Positions 34,177-43,539 of a DNA stretch of 64,000 bases are shown piece by piece. Below the pieces are notes generated by a model, which saw only the letters and a list, made by a program, of their open reading frames with translations, had not been told where the DNA came from and did not search any database. Source of the stretch: Clostridioides mangenotii TR. GTDB taxonomy: Bacteria > Bacillota > Clostridia > Peptostreptococcales > Peptostreptococcaceae. The stretch spans positions 62,001-126,000 of the forward strand of contig NZ_AXUS01000001.1 of the NCBI RefSeq assembly GCF_000498755.1. The letters are read 5' to 3'. Numbering within the stretch: the first letter of the stretch is position 1; every line of letters begins with the position of its first letter. The position numbers and the translations under genes were made by a program.

Positions 34177-35157
34177 ATGAGTAGAAACAATTTAGTTGAT
34201 AATTTGGAGTATATACAAAAATTTACTGATAGAGTTGAAAATAAGGAATTGCTGTATACAAAGGGCTATTTGTCGACAATGCAGTTAAACATTGGTAAGC
34301 TTTGCAACTTAGCTTGTAAACACTGCCATGTCGAAGCAGGTCCCAACAGAACTGAGCTTATGACATTGGAGACAATGAAGGATTGTATGGACGTTTTTGA
34401 AGAAAATAATTTTTCTGTTTTAGATATAACAGGAGGAGCTCCAGAAATGAACCCAAATCTTAAGTACTTAATTGAAAGTGCAAGCAAACTCGGAAGTAAA
34501 ATAATGGTTCGTTCAAATTTAGTGGTACTAGATGATCCAAAATACACTGATTTGATGGAGTTTTTCGCAAGCCATAAAGTTGAAATTGTCTGTTCGCTTC
34601 CTTATTACACTAAAAGCGATACAGATCGCCAAAGGGGTGAGGGAGTTTACGAAAATTCTATAAGTATACTAAAAAAATTAAATGAATTCGGATATGGAAT
34701 TAAAGATGATCTTGTACTAAATCTTGTATATAATCCAGGAGGAGCATTTTTACCGCCATCGCAAGAAGCTATAGAGAGAGAGTATAAAGTTAAACTCGAT
34801 AAAGATTGGGGAATTAAATTCAACAGCCTATTTGCGATAACAAATAACCCAATAGGTCGTTTTGGAATGTTCTTAGAAAGAACTAAAAATCTTCAAGGAT
34901 ATATGCAGAGACTTTCAGATAGTTTTAATTTAGGAACCGTTGAAAGTATGATGTGCAGAGATCAGATTTCTATAGGTTATGATGGTAAATTGTACGATTG
35001 TGATTTCAATCAAACATTAGAACTGATTACTGAGGGTATAAACAATATCAGCGATTTAAAAGGTAAAAAGATAGAGAGAAGAAAGATAAATGTTGGAAAC
35101 CATTGTTACGCTTGTACAGCAGGAAGTGGCTCTAGCTGTGGAGGTACAACAGCTTAA
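34177..35157 (+). CDS. arsS: ArsS-type radical SAM/Cys-rich protein (TIGR04167, DUF3641 C-terminus)
   Basis: A 326-residue radical SAM enzyme. The cluster-binding motif is Cys43-x3-Cys47-x2-Cys50 (CNLACKHCHVEAGPNRTE). DITGGAPEMNPNLKYL is the SAM-binding GGE-like strand. The C-terminal half is the DUF3641 region (NPGGAFLPPSQ, YDGKLYDCDFNQ) with the Cys-rich end CYACTAGSGSSCGG. Some relatives are selenoproteins; here the position is ordinary cysteine and no in-frame TGA interrupts the gene. ArsS is thought to add a 5'-deoxyadenosyl-derived group to dimethylarsenite on the way to arsenosugars. No ArsM methyltransferase is in the window, so arsenic chemistry is assumed only by family name. Confidence 0.88.
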   Translation: MSRNNLVDNLEYIQKFTDRVENKELLYTKGYLSTMQLNIGKLCNLACKHCHVEAGPNRTELMTLETMKDCMDVFEENNFSVLDITGGAPEMNPNLKYLIESASKLGSKIMVRSNLVVLDDPKYTDLMEFFASHKVEIVCSLPYYTKSDTDRQRGEGVYENSISILKKLNEFGYGIKDDLVLNLVYNPGGAFLPPSQEAIEREYKVKLDKDWGIKFNSLFAITNNPIGRFGMFLERTKNLQGYMQRLSDSFNLGTVESMMCRDQISIGYDGKLYDCDFNQTLELITEGINNISDLKGKKIERRKINVGNHCYACTAGSGSSCGGTTA

Positions 35158-35200
35158 ACAAACTAAAAGGTTGTTTTAAAATTGGAATAATATCTAATTA

Positions 35201-35261
35201 AATAAAAGAACCCATTAAAGTAAATCTGAAAGTTATTTTTACTTTAATGGGTTCTTTTATT
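35201..35261. terminator. Bidirectional terminator between arsS and the C_GCAxxG gene
   Basis: A perfect stem of about 24 bp: 35201-35224 (containing AAAAGAACCCATTAAAGT) and 35238-35261, with a 13-base loop. The A- and T-rich ends give it function on both strands. Confidence 0.88.
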
Positions 35262-35277
35262 TAATTATGTAATGATT

Positions 35278-35706
35278 TTATAACATTTCCTCTAATATCT
35301 TTGTAGTTTCAGCAACAACCTTAGGGCAGAAAGTATTTAGCAAATTTTTTTCGTGAATTTTTTCGGCATCTTTAGGATCGCTTATATCGTATCCCAACAA
35401 GTTTTTACAGAGAACAGAGTCGTATTTTTTTAAAAATTCATATTTAAACTCCATAAGTTTTTGAATATTTAAACCTTTTGCCTCGCCATCATCCGGTAAG
35501 TAGTGACCGTACTTTAGTCCTATTGCCATAAGCGCACCTGTTACAGCACCACAAGTTTCCCCCTCGAACATGCCAGCTCCAAAGCATGCAGCTACTTTGT
35601 TTGCGGTTTCATTATCTATATCTAGTATTTCAGATGCGTTGCTGAGTACTATTTGAGCACAATCAAAACCTTTGGAAAACTGATATAAAACTTCTTTTTC
35701 ATCCAT
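35278..35706 (-). CDS. C_GCAxxG_C_C-family redox-type protein
   Basis: A 142-residue protein of the C_GCAxxG_C_C family. The name motif is visible as FDCAQIVL, then GAGMFEGETCGAVTGALMA, then VLCKNLLGYD and NTFCPKVV: four conserved cysteines in the expected order. I start it at the ATG at 35706, preceded by TAGGAGG, and not at 35736. Family members are thought to bind a metal or act in redox reactions in anaerobes, but the function is unknown. It is monocistronic and divergent from the glycine-cleavage genes. Confidence 0.85.
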   Translation of the reverse strand: MDEKEVLYQFSKGFDCAQIVLSNASEILDIDNETANKVAACFGAGMFEGETCGAVTGALMAIGLKYGHYLPDDGEAKGLNIQKLMEFKYEFLKKYDSVLCKNLLGYDISDPKDAEKIHEKNLLNTFCPKVVAETTKILEEML

Positions 35707-35923
35707 AAAATAACCTCCTATACAAATCTCGTACATATCAAAATTGAGTATATATTAGGAGAATATGATTGTCAATATAATGAATATAGATATAATCTAT
35801 ACAAATATTTATATTATTAATGTAAAACTATACATCTTTAATATAATTAAGTTTGAAATATAATTTATACTAGTGAATGAAATAAAATAAAGGATTTTGG
35901 CTATTGATATAAAAATAACTGAG

Positions 35924-35952
35924 TTGACATTTGGGCTAAAAATTCATACAAT
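35924..35952 (+). promoter_or_regulatory. Strong promoter upstream of the glycine-cleavage genes
   Basis: TTGACA (35924-35929), a 17-base spacer and TACAAT (35947-35952). Transcription from here gives a leader of about 230 bases before gcvTPA, with a terminator-like hairpin inside it. A second possible promoter, TTGTAT-17-TATAAA, lies at about 36097-36125. I found no glycine-riboswitch core in the leader. Confidence 0.6.
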
Positions 35953-36058
35953 TTATATACAAAGTATGTGATAAATTTTGATTTAAGCAATTTATTGAGC
36001 ATAAAATAATTTCACAATATAACAATAAAGATTTTACATCTAAAGGTTAATTTAACGG

Positions 36059-36097
36059 TATATGAATATATAATTGCTACTTCATATATCTTTTTTT
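36059..36097 (+). terminator. Hairpin with T-run in the gcvTPA leader (possible attenuator)
   Basis: TATATGAA (36059-36066) pairs with TTCATATA (36081-36088), followed by TCTTTTTTT. It would stop transcripts from the promoter at 35924 about 90 bases before the gene, unless read through. A further stem, TAGGTAT with ATACCTA (about 36101-36168), follows. Confidence 0.55.
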
Positions 36098-36188
36098 GTA
36101 TAGGTATGTAAATTATTTTATAAACATTGAAATATATGAGTCAATATTTATTGTATGTTATACCTAATAATATTGAGGGGGTACTATA

Positions 36189-38693
36189 ATGGAAGAACTA
36201 AAAAGAACTTCGCTTTATGATGCTCATAAGGAACTAGGCGCGAAACTAGTGGACTTCGCTGGTTGGGAAATGCCATTGGAATATGAGGGAATCAATAAAG
36301 AACATGAAATGGTTAGAAGCAGTGCTGGATTATTCGATGTATCACATATGGGTGAAGTAGAGGTAAAAGGTGAGAATTCTGAAGAGTTTCTACAGTACTT
36401 ATTGACAAATGACTTTAGTAAGTTAAAAGAGAACTCTATTTCATACACTCCAATGTGTTATGAAAACGGAGGCGTTGTAGATGATTTATTAGTTTACAAG
36501 TTGGCTGATAAGCACTATATGCTGATTATAAACGCTTCAAATATAGATAAAGACTTAGAATGGATTGAAAAACACAGTATAAACTTTAATGTTGATATAA
36601 AGGATTGCTCTGGGGAAATATCTCTAGTGGCTATCCAGGGTCCTAAGGCACAAGAAATACTTCAGAAAGTTGTCGATATAGATTTAGAACCGATTAAATT
36701 CTATAAGTTTGCTCAGAGTGTTAAAGTGTGTGGAAGGTCTTGCTTAGTTTCTAGAACTGGATACACAGGGGAAGATGGGTTTGAAGTATATTGCGATAAT
36801 AAAGATTTAAAGTCAGTTTGGGATGGTTTACTAGAGACTGGAGGGAAGGAAATATCACCTGCTGGGCTAGGAGCTAGAGATACTCTTAGGTTTGAAGCTG
36901 GACTCCCTCTGTACGGTCATGAGATTAGTGAGCATATATCTCCTGTAGAAGGTGGTATTGGATTCTTTGTTAAAGTTGATAAACCAAATTACATCGGTAA
37001 ACAAGTACTTGAGCAAGAAAAAAAAGAGGGAAGTAAGAGAAAAATCATTGGATTTGAGATGAAGGGAAAAGGAATGCCAAGAGGCGGTTTTGATATAAAG
37101 ATTGGCGATGAGACTGTCGGATTTGTCACTACTGGATGTGCATCTCCTACAACGGGTAAAATTTTAGGATTGGGATTAATAGATGCCCAGCATGTTGAGG
37201 TTGGAACAGAAATAGATATCGCTATAAGAAAGAGGGTCGTACCAGCTGTAATAGTTGGGAAACCTTTCTACAAAAAACAGTACAAAAAAGATGATGCAAT
37301 AAAAGTCGTAGAAAAGAAGGATGATAATGTGTCAGTAAATATAAATAAATTTGAATACATACCAGCGACATTTGAAGATAAGGAAAAAATGCTAAGTGTA
37401 GTTGGATTAAAATCTACAGAGGACTTATTTTCAGATATACCAAAGGAAGTAAGACTTGGTAGAGAGCTAAATCTAGACAAAGCGAAATCAGAGCTAGAAG
37501 TCACTAAAATTATAAAAGGGCTTGCAGATGAAAATATAAACCTTGAAGACTTAGTTTGTTTTTTAGGGGCTGGATCTTACGATCACTACATTCCATCTGT
37601 AGTTAAACATGTGACAGGTAGATCAGAGTTTTATACTTCATATACACCTTATCAAGCAGAAATAAGCCAAGGAACTTTACAAGTTATATTCGAATTCCAA
37701 TCAATGATAGCTGAAATAACAGGTATGGAAATTGCAAATGCGTCGATGTACGATGGTGCTACGGCATCTGTAGAGGGATGTATTATGTCCATGGCTCAAA
37801 CTAAAAAAGATAAGATAGTAGTTGCTAAGAGCGCTCATCCGGAAACTCTTGAAATTCTACACACTTATTTAAGATTTAAAGACTGTGAAATAGTAGAAGT
37901 GGATTTCTCTGATGAATACGGATCTACTGATTTAGATAAACTTAGAAATGTAGTTGACGATAAAACTGCATGTGTGTTTGTTCAAACTCCAAACTTCTTT
38001 GGAATAATAGAAGATCTTAAAGAAATAGAGAAGATAACTCATGAAAATAAAGCAATGTTAGTAGTTGGAGTCGATCCTATATCTCTTGGAGTACTGAAGA
38101 GTCCTGGAGAATTGGGGGCAGATATAGTAGTTGGGGAAGCTCAATCGCTAGGAAACTCTATGAACTTTGGTGGACCATATGTAGGATTTATGGCAAGTAA
38201 ATCAAAATATACAAGAAAAATGCCTGGTAGAATAGTCGGTCAGAGTATTGATAGTCATGGAAAACCTGCATACGTTTTAACTCTTCAAACTAGAGAGCAA
38301 CATATAAGACGTGAAAAAGCAACTTCTAATATCTGTTCGAATCAAGCACTCAACGCTCTTGCTGCCTCTGTATACATGGCAACTATGGGTAAAGAAGGAC
38401 TTAGGGAAGTTGGACTTCAGTCTATGAAAAAAGCACACTATACTCTAAATAAACTAGTGAAAACTGGAAAGTATAAGCCAACTTTTAAAGGGCAATTCTT
38501 TAAAGAGTTTGTAATTAAAAGTGAGAATAGTGTAGAAGATATAAATGAAAAACTTTTAGAAGGAAATATACTCGGCGGATATGATATAGAAAAGGATTTT
38601 AAAAATTATAAAAACTCTTCTTTGATTTGTGTCACTGAAAAGAGAAGCAAAGATGAAATACATAAATTAGTTGAAATAATGGAGGGGATATAA
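36189..38693 (+). CDS. gcvTPA: Fused glycine-cleavage T protein and glycine decarboxylase subunit 1 (GcvT-GcvPA)
   Basis: An 834-residue bifunctional protein. Residues about 1-370 are GcvT (aminomethyltransferase): [50 protein letters not shown] and [15 protein letters not shown] are all present. After a lysine- and aspartate-rich linker (about 370-395), residues about 395-834 are GcvPA, the N-terminal half of the P protein: [33 protein letters not shown] and [20 protein letters not shown]. In most bacteria these are separate genes; the same fusion is known from C. difficile. T and P normally exchange substrate through lipoylated GcvH, which is not encoded nearby. GGGG before the ATG serves as SD. 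The next gene starts within the stop codon. Confidence 0.95.
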   Translation: MEELKRTSLYDAHKELGAKLVDFAGWEMPLEYEGINKEHEMVRSSAGLFDVSHMGEVEVKGENSEEFLQYLLTNDFSKLKENSISYTPMCYENGGVVDDLLVYKLADKHYMLIINASNIDKDLEWIEKHSINFNVDIKDCSGEISLVAIQGPKAQEILQKVVDIDLEPIKFYKFAQSVKVCGRSCLVSRTGYTGEDGFEVYCDNKDLKSVWDGLLETGGKEISPAGLGARDTLRFEAGLPLYGHEISEHISPVEGGIGFFVKVDKPNYIGKQVLEQEKKEGSKRKIIGFEMKGKGMPRGGFDIKIGDETVGFVTTGCASPTTGKILGLGLIDAQHVEVGTEIDIAIRKRVVPAVIVGKPFYKKQYKKDDAIKVVEKKDDNVSVNINKFEYIPATFEDKEKMLSVVGLKSTEDLFSDIPKEVRLGRELNLDKAKSELEVTKIIKGLADENINLEDLVCFLGAGSYDHYIPSVVKHVTGRSEFYTSYTPYQAEISQGTLQVIFEFQSMIAEITGMEIANASMYDGATASVEGCIMSMAQTKKDKIVVAKSAHPETLEILHTYLRFKDCEIVEVDFSDEYGSTDLDKLRNVVDDKTACVFVQTPNFFGIIEDLKEIEKITHENKAMLVVGVDPISLGVLKSPGELGADIVVGEAQSLGNSMNFGGPYVGFMASKSKYTRKMPGRIVGQSIDSHGKPAYVLTLQTREQHIRREKATSNICSNQALNALAASVYMATMGKEGLREVGLQSMKKAHYTLNKLVKTGKYKPTFKGQFFKEFVIKSENSVEDINEKLLEGNILGGYDIEKDFKNYKNSSLICVTEKRSKDEIHKLVEIMEGI

Positions 38694-40156
38694 TGAAGAA
38701 TTATAATAGTTTACTTATAGATATTTCTAAAAAAGGTAGAAAAGCTTATTCACTTCCAAAATTGGATATCGACAATATAGACCTGACAGATATGGTAGAT
38801 GCTGATTTGATAAAAGAAACTGAACTTGGTTTGCCAGAAATAAGTGAGGTAGATCTTATAAGACACTACACTCAATTATCTAATAAAAACTTTGGAGTAG
38901 ATACAGGATTTTATCCTCTTGGATCTTGCACGATGAAGTACAATCCTAAAATAAATGAAGATATGGCTAGAATACCCAGCTTTACAGAATTACATCCTTA
39001 CCAACCAGTAGATACAGTTCAAGGTTCACTAGAACTTATGTACAATTTAACTCAGATGTTGTGTGAGGTTACAGGTATGGACGATGTAACACTTCAACCA
39101 TCTGCAGGTTCTCACGGAGAGCTTACAGGACTTATGCTTATTAAAGAGTACCATCTGAATAGAGGAGATACTAAAAGAACAAAGGTAATAATACCTGATG
39201 CAGCTCATGGTACAAATCCTGCTAGTGCTGCTATGGCAGACTTCGATGTTGTACAAATAAATTCAAATAAAGACGGATCAGTAAATATGGAAGAGCTAAA
39301 ATCTATATTAAATGATGAGATTGCTGCTTTAATGCTTACAAATCCTAGTACTCTTGGATTATTTGAGGAAAACATAAAGGAAGTAGCAGAACTTGTGCAC
39401 GAAGCTGGCGGTCTTCTTTACTACGATGGGGCAAATATGAATGCTATTATGGGAATAACTAGACCAGGGGATATGGGATTTGATGTTGTTCACCTAAATA
39501 TACACAAAACTTTCTCAACACCACACGGTGGAGGGGGTCCAGGAAGTGGTCCAGTTGGAGTTAAAAAAGAGTTAATTCCATTCTTACCGGTACCCACAAT
39601 CGAAAAGATAGATGGAAGATATGAATTAAACTACAATAGAGAGAAAACAATAGGTAAGATTAAAAACTTCTATGGAAACTTTGGGGTATTGGTAAGGGCG
39701 TATACATATATTCTGACAATGGGTGGCGATGGACTTAAAGAAGCCAGCACAATGGCAGTTCTCAATGCCAACTACATCAAAGAAAGTTTAAGAGACGACT
39801 ATATATTGCCAATCGATAGAGTTTGTAAACATGAGTTTGTACTTGGAGGACTTCCTAGGGGAGAAGCAAATATTAAAACTTTAGATATTGCAAAGAGACT
39901 TCTTGACTACGGATACCATCCACCAACAATTTACTTCCCGCTTATCATAAAAGAAGCGCTTATGATTGAGCCTACAGAGACAGAGAGTTTAGAGACTATA
40001 GATGAATTTATAGTTGCAATGAAGCAAATAGCTAAAGAAGCTGAAGAAAACCCTGAAATATTAAAGAATTCACCTCACAATACCATTGTGGGTAGAATTG
40101 ATGAGGCAAGAGCGGTTAAGAAACCAATACTGACTTGGAAACAAATAGAAGCTTAA
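38693..40156 (+). CDS. gcvPB: Glycine decarboxylase (P protein) subunit 2
   Basis: A 487-residue PLP-dependent C-terminal half of glycine dehydrogenase. The PLP lysine is in [18 protein letters not shown] near residue 271. [33 protein letters not shown] and [16 protein letters not shown]-like sequence ([16 protein letters not shown]) are typical. It pairs with the GcvPA part of the upstream fusion to decarboxylate glycine and load the aminomethyl group onto GcvH. Its ATG overlaps the upstream stop by one base (TAATG), so the subunits are translationally coupled. In an amino-acid-fermenting anaerobe the system may run in either direction. Confidence 0.95.
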   Translation: MKNYNSLLIDISKKGRKAYSLPKLDIDNIDLTDMVDADLIKETELGLPEISEVDLIRHYTQLSNKNFGVDTGFYPLGSCTMKYNPKINEDMARIPSFTELHPYQPVDTVQGSLELMYNLTQMLCEVTGMDDVTLQPSAGSHGELTGLMLIKEYHLNRGDTKRTKVIIPDAAHGTNPASAAMADFDVVQINSNKDGSVNMEELKSILNDEIAALMLTNPSTLGLFEENIKEVAELVHEAGGLLYYDGANMNAIMGITRPGDMGFDVVHLNIHKTFSTPHGGGGPGSGPVGVKKELIPFLPVPTIEKIDGRYELNYNREKTIGKIKNFYGNFGVLVRAYTYILTMGGDGLKEASTMAVLNANYIKESLRDDYILPIDRVCKHEFVLGGLPRGEANIKTLDIAKRLLDYGYHPPTIYFPLIIKEALMIEPTETESLETIDEFIVAMKQIAKEAEENPEILKNSPHNTIVGRIDEARAVKKPILTWKQIEA

Positions 40157-40224
40157 TTGTCGCTACAATCGAAAAATCAATAAGCTTTGTAGTTTAAAGC
40201 TTTAAGGAAGATGTAAAAATTATA

Positions 40225-40270
40225 GGGATACAATGAAGCATATGCATCTGCTTTATTGTATCCCTTATTG
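40225..40270 (+). terminator. Terminator of gcvTPA-gcvPB
   Basis: GGGATACAATGAAGCA (40225-40240) pairs with TGCTTTATTGTATCCC (40249-40264), followed by TTATTGTTTT. Confidence 0.8.
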
Positions 40271-40302
40271 TTTTGTATATCTTTACTTCAGTTACTTAAT
40301 TA

Positions 40303-40339
40303 AAAAGGTAGATAAATATAAATAATTTATCTACCTTTT
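40303..40339 (-). terminator. Terminator of guaD
   Basis: A perfect 15-bp stem, AAAAGGTAGATAAAT (40303-40317) with ATTTATCTACCTTTT (40325-40339), 17 bases past the guaD stop on the minus strand. Confidence 0.75.
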
Positions 40340-40356
40340 ATATTTGAAAAATAGAC

Positions 40357-41631
40357 CTAACAAAATATTGGTTCTTTTATTAGGTTACCTTGTACATATC
40401 TATCTACTATATTTCTATCGTCTCCAATGTATATAAATCGTTCAAGTCTTTCTAATATGGAGTAATTATCGTGATTTAGGTTGCAATCGTCGATTACTAA
40501 TGCGTCAAAATCAAAGCCTTCTTCAAAGCTACCTACCTTGCCGAAGAAATTTCCACCGCTCTTTGTAGCCATGTAAAACGCTTCTGATAGTGTTAAGAAG
40601 TCGTACTCTTTATCTGAGTTAACCCACCATAGTTTTGATACTTGAATTGCTGAAACTATTGCATCAAATATCGATAGTGAATGTCCTCCACTGATATCTG
40701 ACCCCAACGATACTTTTACACCGTTATTCATTAATTTTCTTACTGGCGAAATTCCACTTCCAACATTGAAGTTTGATGCTGGGCAGTGAACTACTGTTAC
40801 GCCGTTTTCCTTCATCAATTCTACCTCTTCGTCAGATGAGTACACACAGTGTGCCATAAGCGTAGGAGTTTGACCGAATAGGTTGTATTGATTGTAAGCA
40901 TCGCCGTAAAACTTTGACTTTGGCTCAAGCTCTTTTACCCATTCAATTTCACCTAGGTTTTCTGATAGATGAGACTGGCTCGGTACATTATATTTTATAC
41001 ATAAATCTCCAAGACCTTTCAGGAGATCGCTTGTACAGCTTGGTACAAATCTAGGTGTAATTATAGGTTTTACAATTGAATTTTTATTACTGTATTCTTT
41101 TAGTATTTCCTCAGTATCTTTTAGAGATTTTATTGTATCTTCAAGCAAAGGATCTGGACAGTTCATATTCATGTTAACTTTTCCAACGTACGCACCAAGT
41201 CCTGCCTTCTCAAATAAATTCATAAGCTCTCTAGTAGAATCTTTATGAACTGTAGCAAAGATAGATGCTCTAGTCGTACCTGCTCTCCACATCTCTTTTA
41301 CAAATTTTGGGTACATGTTTTTTGCATAGTCGGTACTTTCGTATTTTGATTCTTCTGGGAATGTATAACTGTTTAACCATGGCAGAAGTTCTTTGTCCAT
41401 AGCCATACCTAAGTTTCTAAACTGCGGTGCATGACAATGTAAGTCATTCATACCAGGTATTATTATTTTGTCAGTATAATCTATTAAATTGATATTTGAG
41501 TATTCGCTTGGAAGTTCATCGAATATTCCTTTAGTTTTACCGCCTTCTATAACTATATAGTTGTTTTCATATACTTTAAACTCTTTTGGAGTTTCAGTGA
41601 AAACTATATTTCCTTTTAGTATTTTAATCAT
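40357..41631 (-). CDS. guaD: Guanine deaminase (amidohydrolase)
   Basis: A 424-residue metal-dependent amidohydrolase. PGMNDLHCHAPQ holds the first metal pair, His65 and His67, and NLGMAMDKELLPWLNSYTFP is the stretch typical of guanine deaminases. SQSHLSENLGEIEWV, LMAHCVYSSDEEVELM and SLGSDISGGHS supply the other metal and catalytic residues. It converts guanine to xanthine and ammonia in the cytosol, a step in purine salvage or fermentation. AAGGAG precedes the ATG. Xanthine dehydrogenases need molybdenum cofactor, whose synthesis genes lie at 56907-58858, but no such enzyme is in the window. It is monocistronic. Confidence 0.92.
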   Translation of the reverse strand: MIKILKGNIVFTETPKEFKVYENNYIVIEGGKTKGIFDELPSEYSNINLIDYTDKIIIPGMNDLHCHAPQFRNLGMAMDKELLPWLNSYTFPEESKYESTDYAKNMYPKFVKEMWRAGTTRASIFATVHKDSTRELMNLFEKAGLGAYVGKVNMNMNCPDPLLEDTIKSLKDTEEILKEYSNKNSIVKPIITPRFVPSCTSDLLKGLGDLCIKYNVPSQSHLSENLGEIEWVKELEPKSKFYGDAYNQYNLFGQTPTLMAHCVYSSDEEVELMKENGVTVVHCPASNFNVGSGISPVRKLMNNGVKVSLGSDISGGHSLSIFDAIVSAIQVSKLWWVNSDKEYDFLTLSEAFYMATKSGGNFFGKVGSFEEGFDFDALVIDDCNLNHDNYSILERLERFIYIGDDRNIVDRYVQGNLIKEPIFC

Positions 41632-41864
41632 GTTAGACTCCTTATATATATTAATTATATTTTAAAAGTGTACATTAAAACAAATTAATTAGATTAAATT
41701 CGTATATATGGGTATTATAACATAATTTTAAGACCTTAAGGACTCAATTTTGTAGAATTAAGTAGTAGAATTGAAAAATTTGAAAGATCTTGTTTGTTAT
41801 ACTTTTTTTAACAGTACATTTTATGATACAATGGGTAGAAAGAGTAAATTAGGAGTGTAAAAAA

Positions 41865-42590
41865 TTGACGCTAAATAGAGAAAATTGGAACAAAAATTCT
41901 TATATAGATCTTTTAAAGTACATTGAAGATTTACAGGAAGCCGAGTACAGGGATTTCAATAAAAAACTTATTCCTGGAGAAGAACATATACTAGGCATTA
42001 GAATGCCAGTTTTAAGAAAGATATCTAAAGAAATTATCGAAGGGAATTGGAGAGAGTATCTACGCGTTTGCGAAGATACATATCATGAAGAACTACTACT
42101 GCAAGCGATAATTATATCAAGTAATAAGAGTGAATATTATGAAGTAGAAAAATATATAGTAGAGTTTTTACCTAAGATTAGAAATTGGTCAATATGCGAT
42201 ACATTCTGTTCGGGATTGAAAGTAGCTAAACTAAATAAGGAAAGGGTATACAAACTTGTCAAAGGAAATATCTATTCAGAAAATTCTTGGCAGGTCAGAT
42301 TTGCTATTGTGATGCTTTTGGAATATTATATAGATGAAGCATACTTAAAGGATATATTTAGTTTTTGCGATGATATTAATTCAGAGGCATATTATGTTCA
42401 AATGGCAATAGCCTGGTTAATATCTATGTGTTATGTGAAATTTGAGGGAGAAACTTTAGATTATCTGAACAATAACAACTTAGATAATTTTACTTATAAT
42501 AAAGCTCTACAAAAAATTGTAGAGTCATACCGTGTAGATAATGAAAAAAAGAAGATAATAAGAAGTATGAAGAGAAAAACTAGAAATTAA
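41865..42590 (+). CDS. AlkD-like DNA alkylation repair protein
   Basis: A 241-residue all-helical HEAT-repeat protein of the DNA-alkylation-repair (AlkD/AlkC) family. GEEHILGIRMPVLRKISKE, SWQVRFAIVMLLEYYID and YYVQMAIAWLISMCYVKF are characteristic. AlkD-type enzymes remove bulky alkylated bases without flipping them out. It starts at TTG, with AGGAGTG upstream. It is close to the next gene (20 bases) and probably starts that operon. I did not verify the catalytic Trp/Asp pair, so some members of this group may be inactive scaffolds. Confidence 0.85.
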   Translation: MTLNRENWNKNSYIDLLKYIEDLQEAEYRDFNKKLIPGEEHILGIRMPVLRKISKEIIEGNWREYLRVCEDTYHEELLLQAIIISSNKSEYYEVEKYIVEFLPKIRNWSICDTFCSGLKVAKLNKERVYKLVKGNIYSENSWQVRFAIVMLLEYYIDEAYLKDIFSFCDDINSEAYYVQMAIAWLISMCYVKFEGETLDYLNNNNLDNFTYNKALQKIVESYRVDNEKKKIIRSMKRKTRN

Positions 42591-42610
42591 AAAATTATGG
42601 AGGTCTTTAG

Positions 42611-43516
42611 ATGGACGGAAACGAAAGAATCGATAACTTTTTAAAACTTCAAGAAAAAAATTTAAAATTTGTTGATATATCGAAAGAACTTGGAATAAGT
42701 CAGAGCACTTTAAGAACCTTTCTAAATAAAAGAGGATATAAGTCCATAAAAGGCAAATATATATTAAAAAATGATTTAAATGACAAAGTTGAAGATAAGT
42801 TAAATGACAAAAAAGGTAACAATATAGAAAAAAATGCAGAACAACTTGATTTCGCTAATGTAGCAAAAATCGATGCTGTTAAAGAAAATAGCAATACTAA
42901 AGTTAAAAACCAAGCCAAAGTAAAAAAAGAAGAAGTGACAAATAAAGATGATAAAAAAGTACAGTCAAATATTAAAAAACAAGTATCAAAAAAAGAAACA
43001 ACAAAGCAGACAACTGATAAGACAGTAAACAACAAGATAACTAGCAAGCAGACAAAGACTAAACAAGCAGAAAATAAAACATCAACTAGTAAAAATACAA
43101 CAACTAAACAATCTGCTTCTAAGCAAGCAACTAAAAATGAGTCTATAAAAAAAGATAGTGAAAAAGAAAACTCTGTTAAAAAAGATACTGTAAAGAAAAC
43201 AAAAACAAGAGTTGATAGAAAAATAAATGTGACTCAAGAAGACTTGGATAAGTTATGCGAGGTGTATGATTGGTATTTGCAAGTTAAAGATTACGCCAAT
43301 GATAATTTAAACAAAATTAAAAAGTCTGATGAAAAAGAAATATTCGTTGAAGATGATAAGTTAGAAGAAATTAAATCAACATCTATTAGGGTAGATATAA
43401 ATACATGGAATGAATTTGATAGATTATGTAGTAATTCGAAATATAGCAAGTCGGTGATATTGACACAGGCATTAAAGGATTTTATGAAAAAAATAAGGAT
43501 CTGCTATAAAAAATAA
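42611..43516 (+). CDS. Two-ended DNA-binding protein: N-terminal HTH, Lys/Thr-rich linker, C-terminal ribbon-helix-helix
   Basis: A 301-residue protein in three parts. Residues about 1-45 form a helix-turn-helix (LKFVDISKELGISQSTLRTF). Residues about 55-205 are a low-complexity linker rich in Lys, Thr, Asn and Ser. Residues about 255-297 look like a ribbon-helix-helix or CopG-like domain (STSIRVDINTWNEFDRLCSN, SKSVILTQALKDFMKKI). Such a layout could bridge two DNA sites or condense DNA. I recognise no named family. It lies 20 bases after the AlkD-like gene, with AGGTC-type SD, and 23 bases before the lipoprotein gene. Confidence 0.7.
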   Translation: MDGNERIDNFLKLQEKNLKFVDISKELGISQSTLRTFLNKRGYKSIKGKYILKNDLNDKVEDKLNDKKGNNIEKNAEQLDFANVAKIDAVKENSNTKVKNQAKVKKEEVTNKDDKKVQSNIKKQVSKKETTKQTTDKTVNNKITSKQTKTKQAENKTSTSKNTTTKQSASKQATKNESIKKDSEKENSVKKDTVKKTKTRVDRKINVTQEDLDKLCEVYDWYLQVKDYANDNLNKIKKSDEKEIFVEDDKLEEIKSTSIRVDINTWNEFDRLCSNSKYSKSVILTQALKDFMKKIRICYKK

Positions 43517-43539
43517 TATCCACAAGAGGTGCTAAGACA

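Noticed and set aside
35740-36188. Glycine riboswitch before gcvTPA
   Set aside because: The expected GGAGAG and CCGAAGG cores and tandem aptamer layout are absent; only a promoter and simple hairpins are visible.
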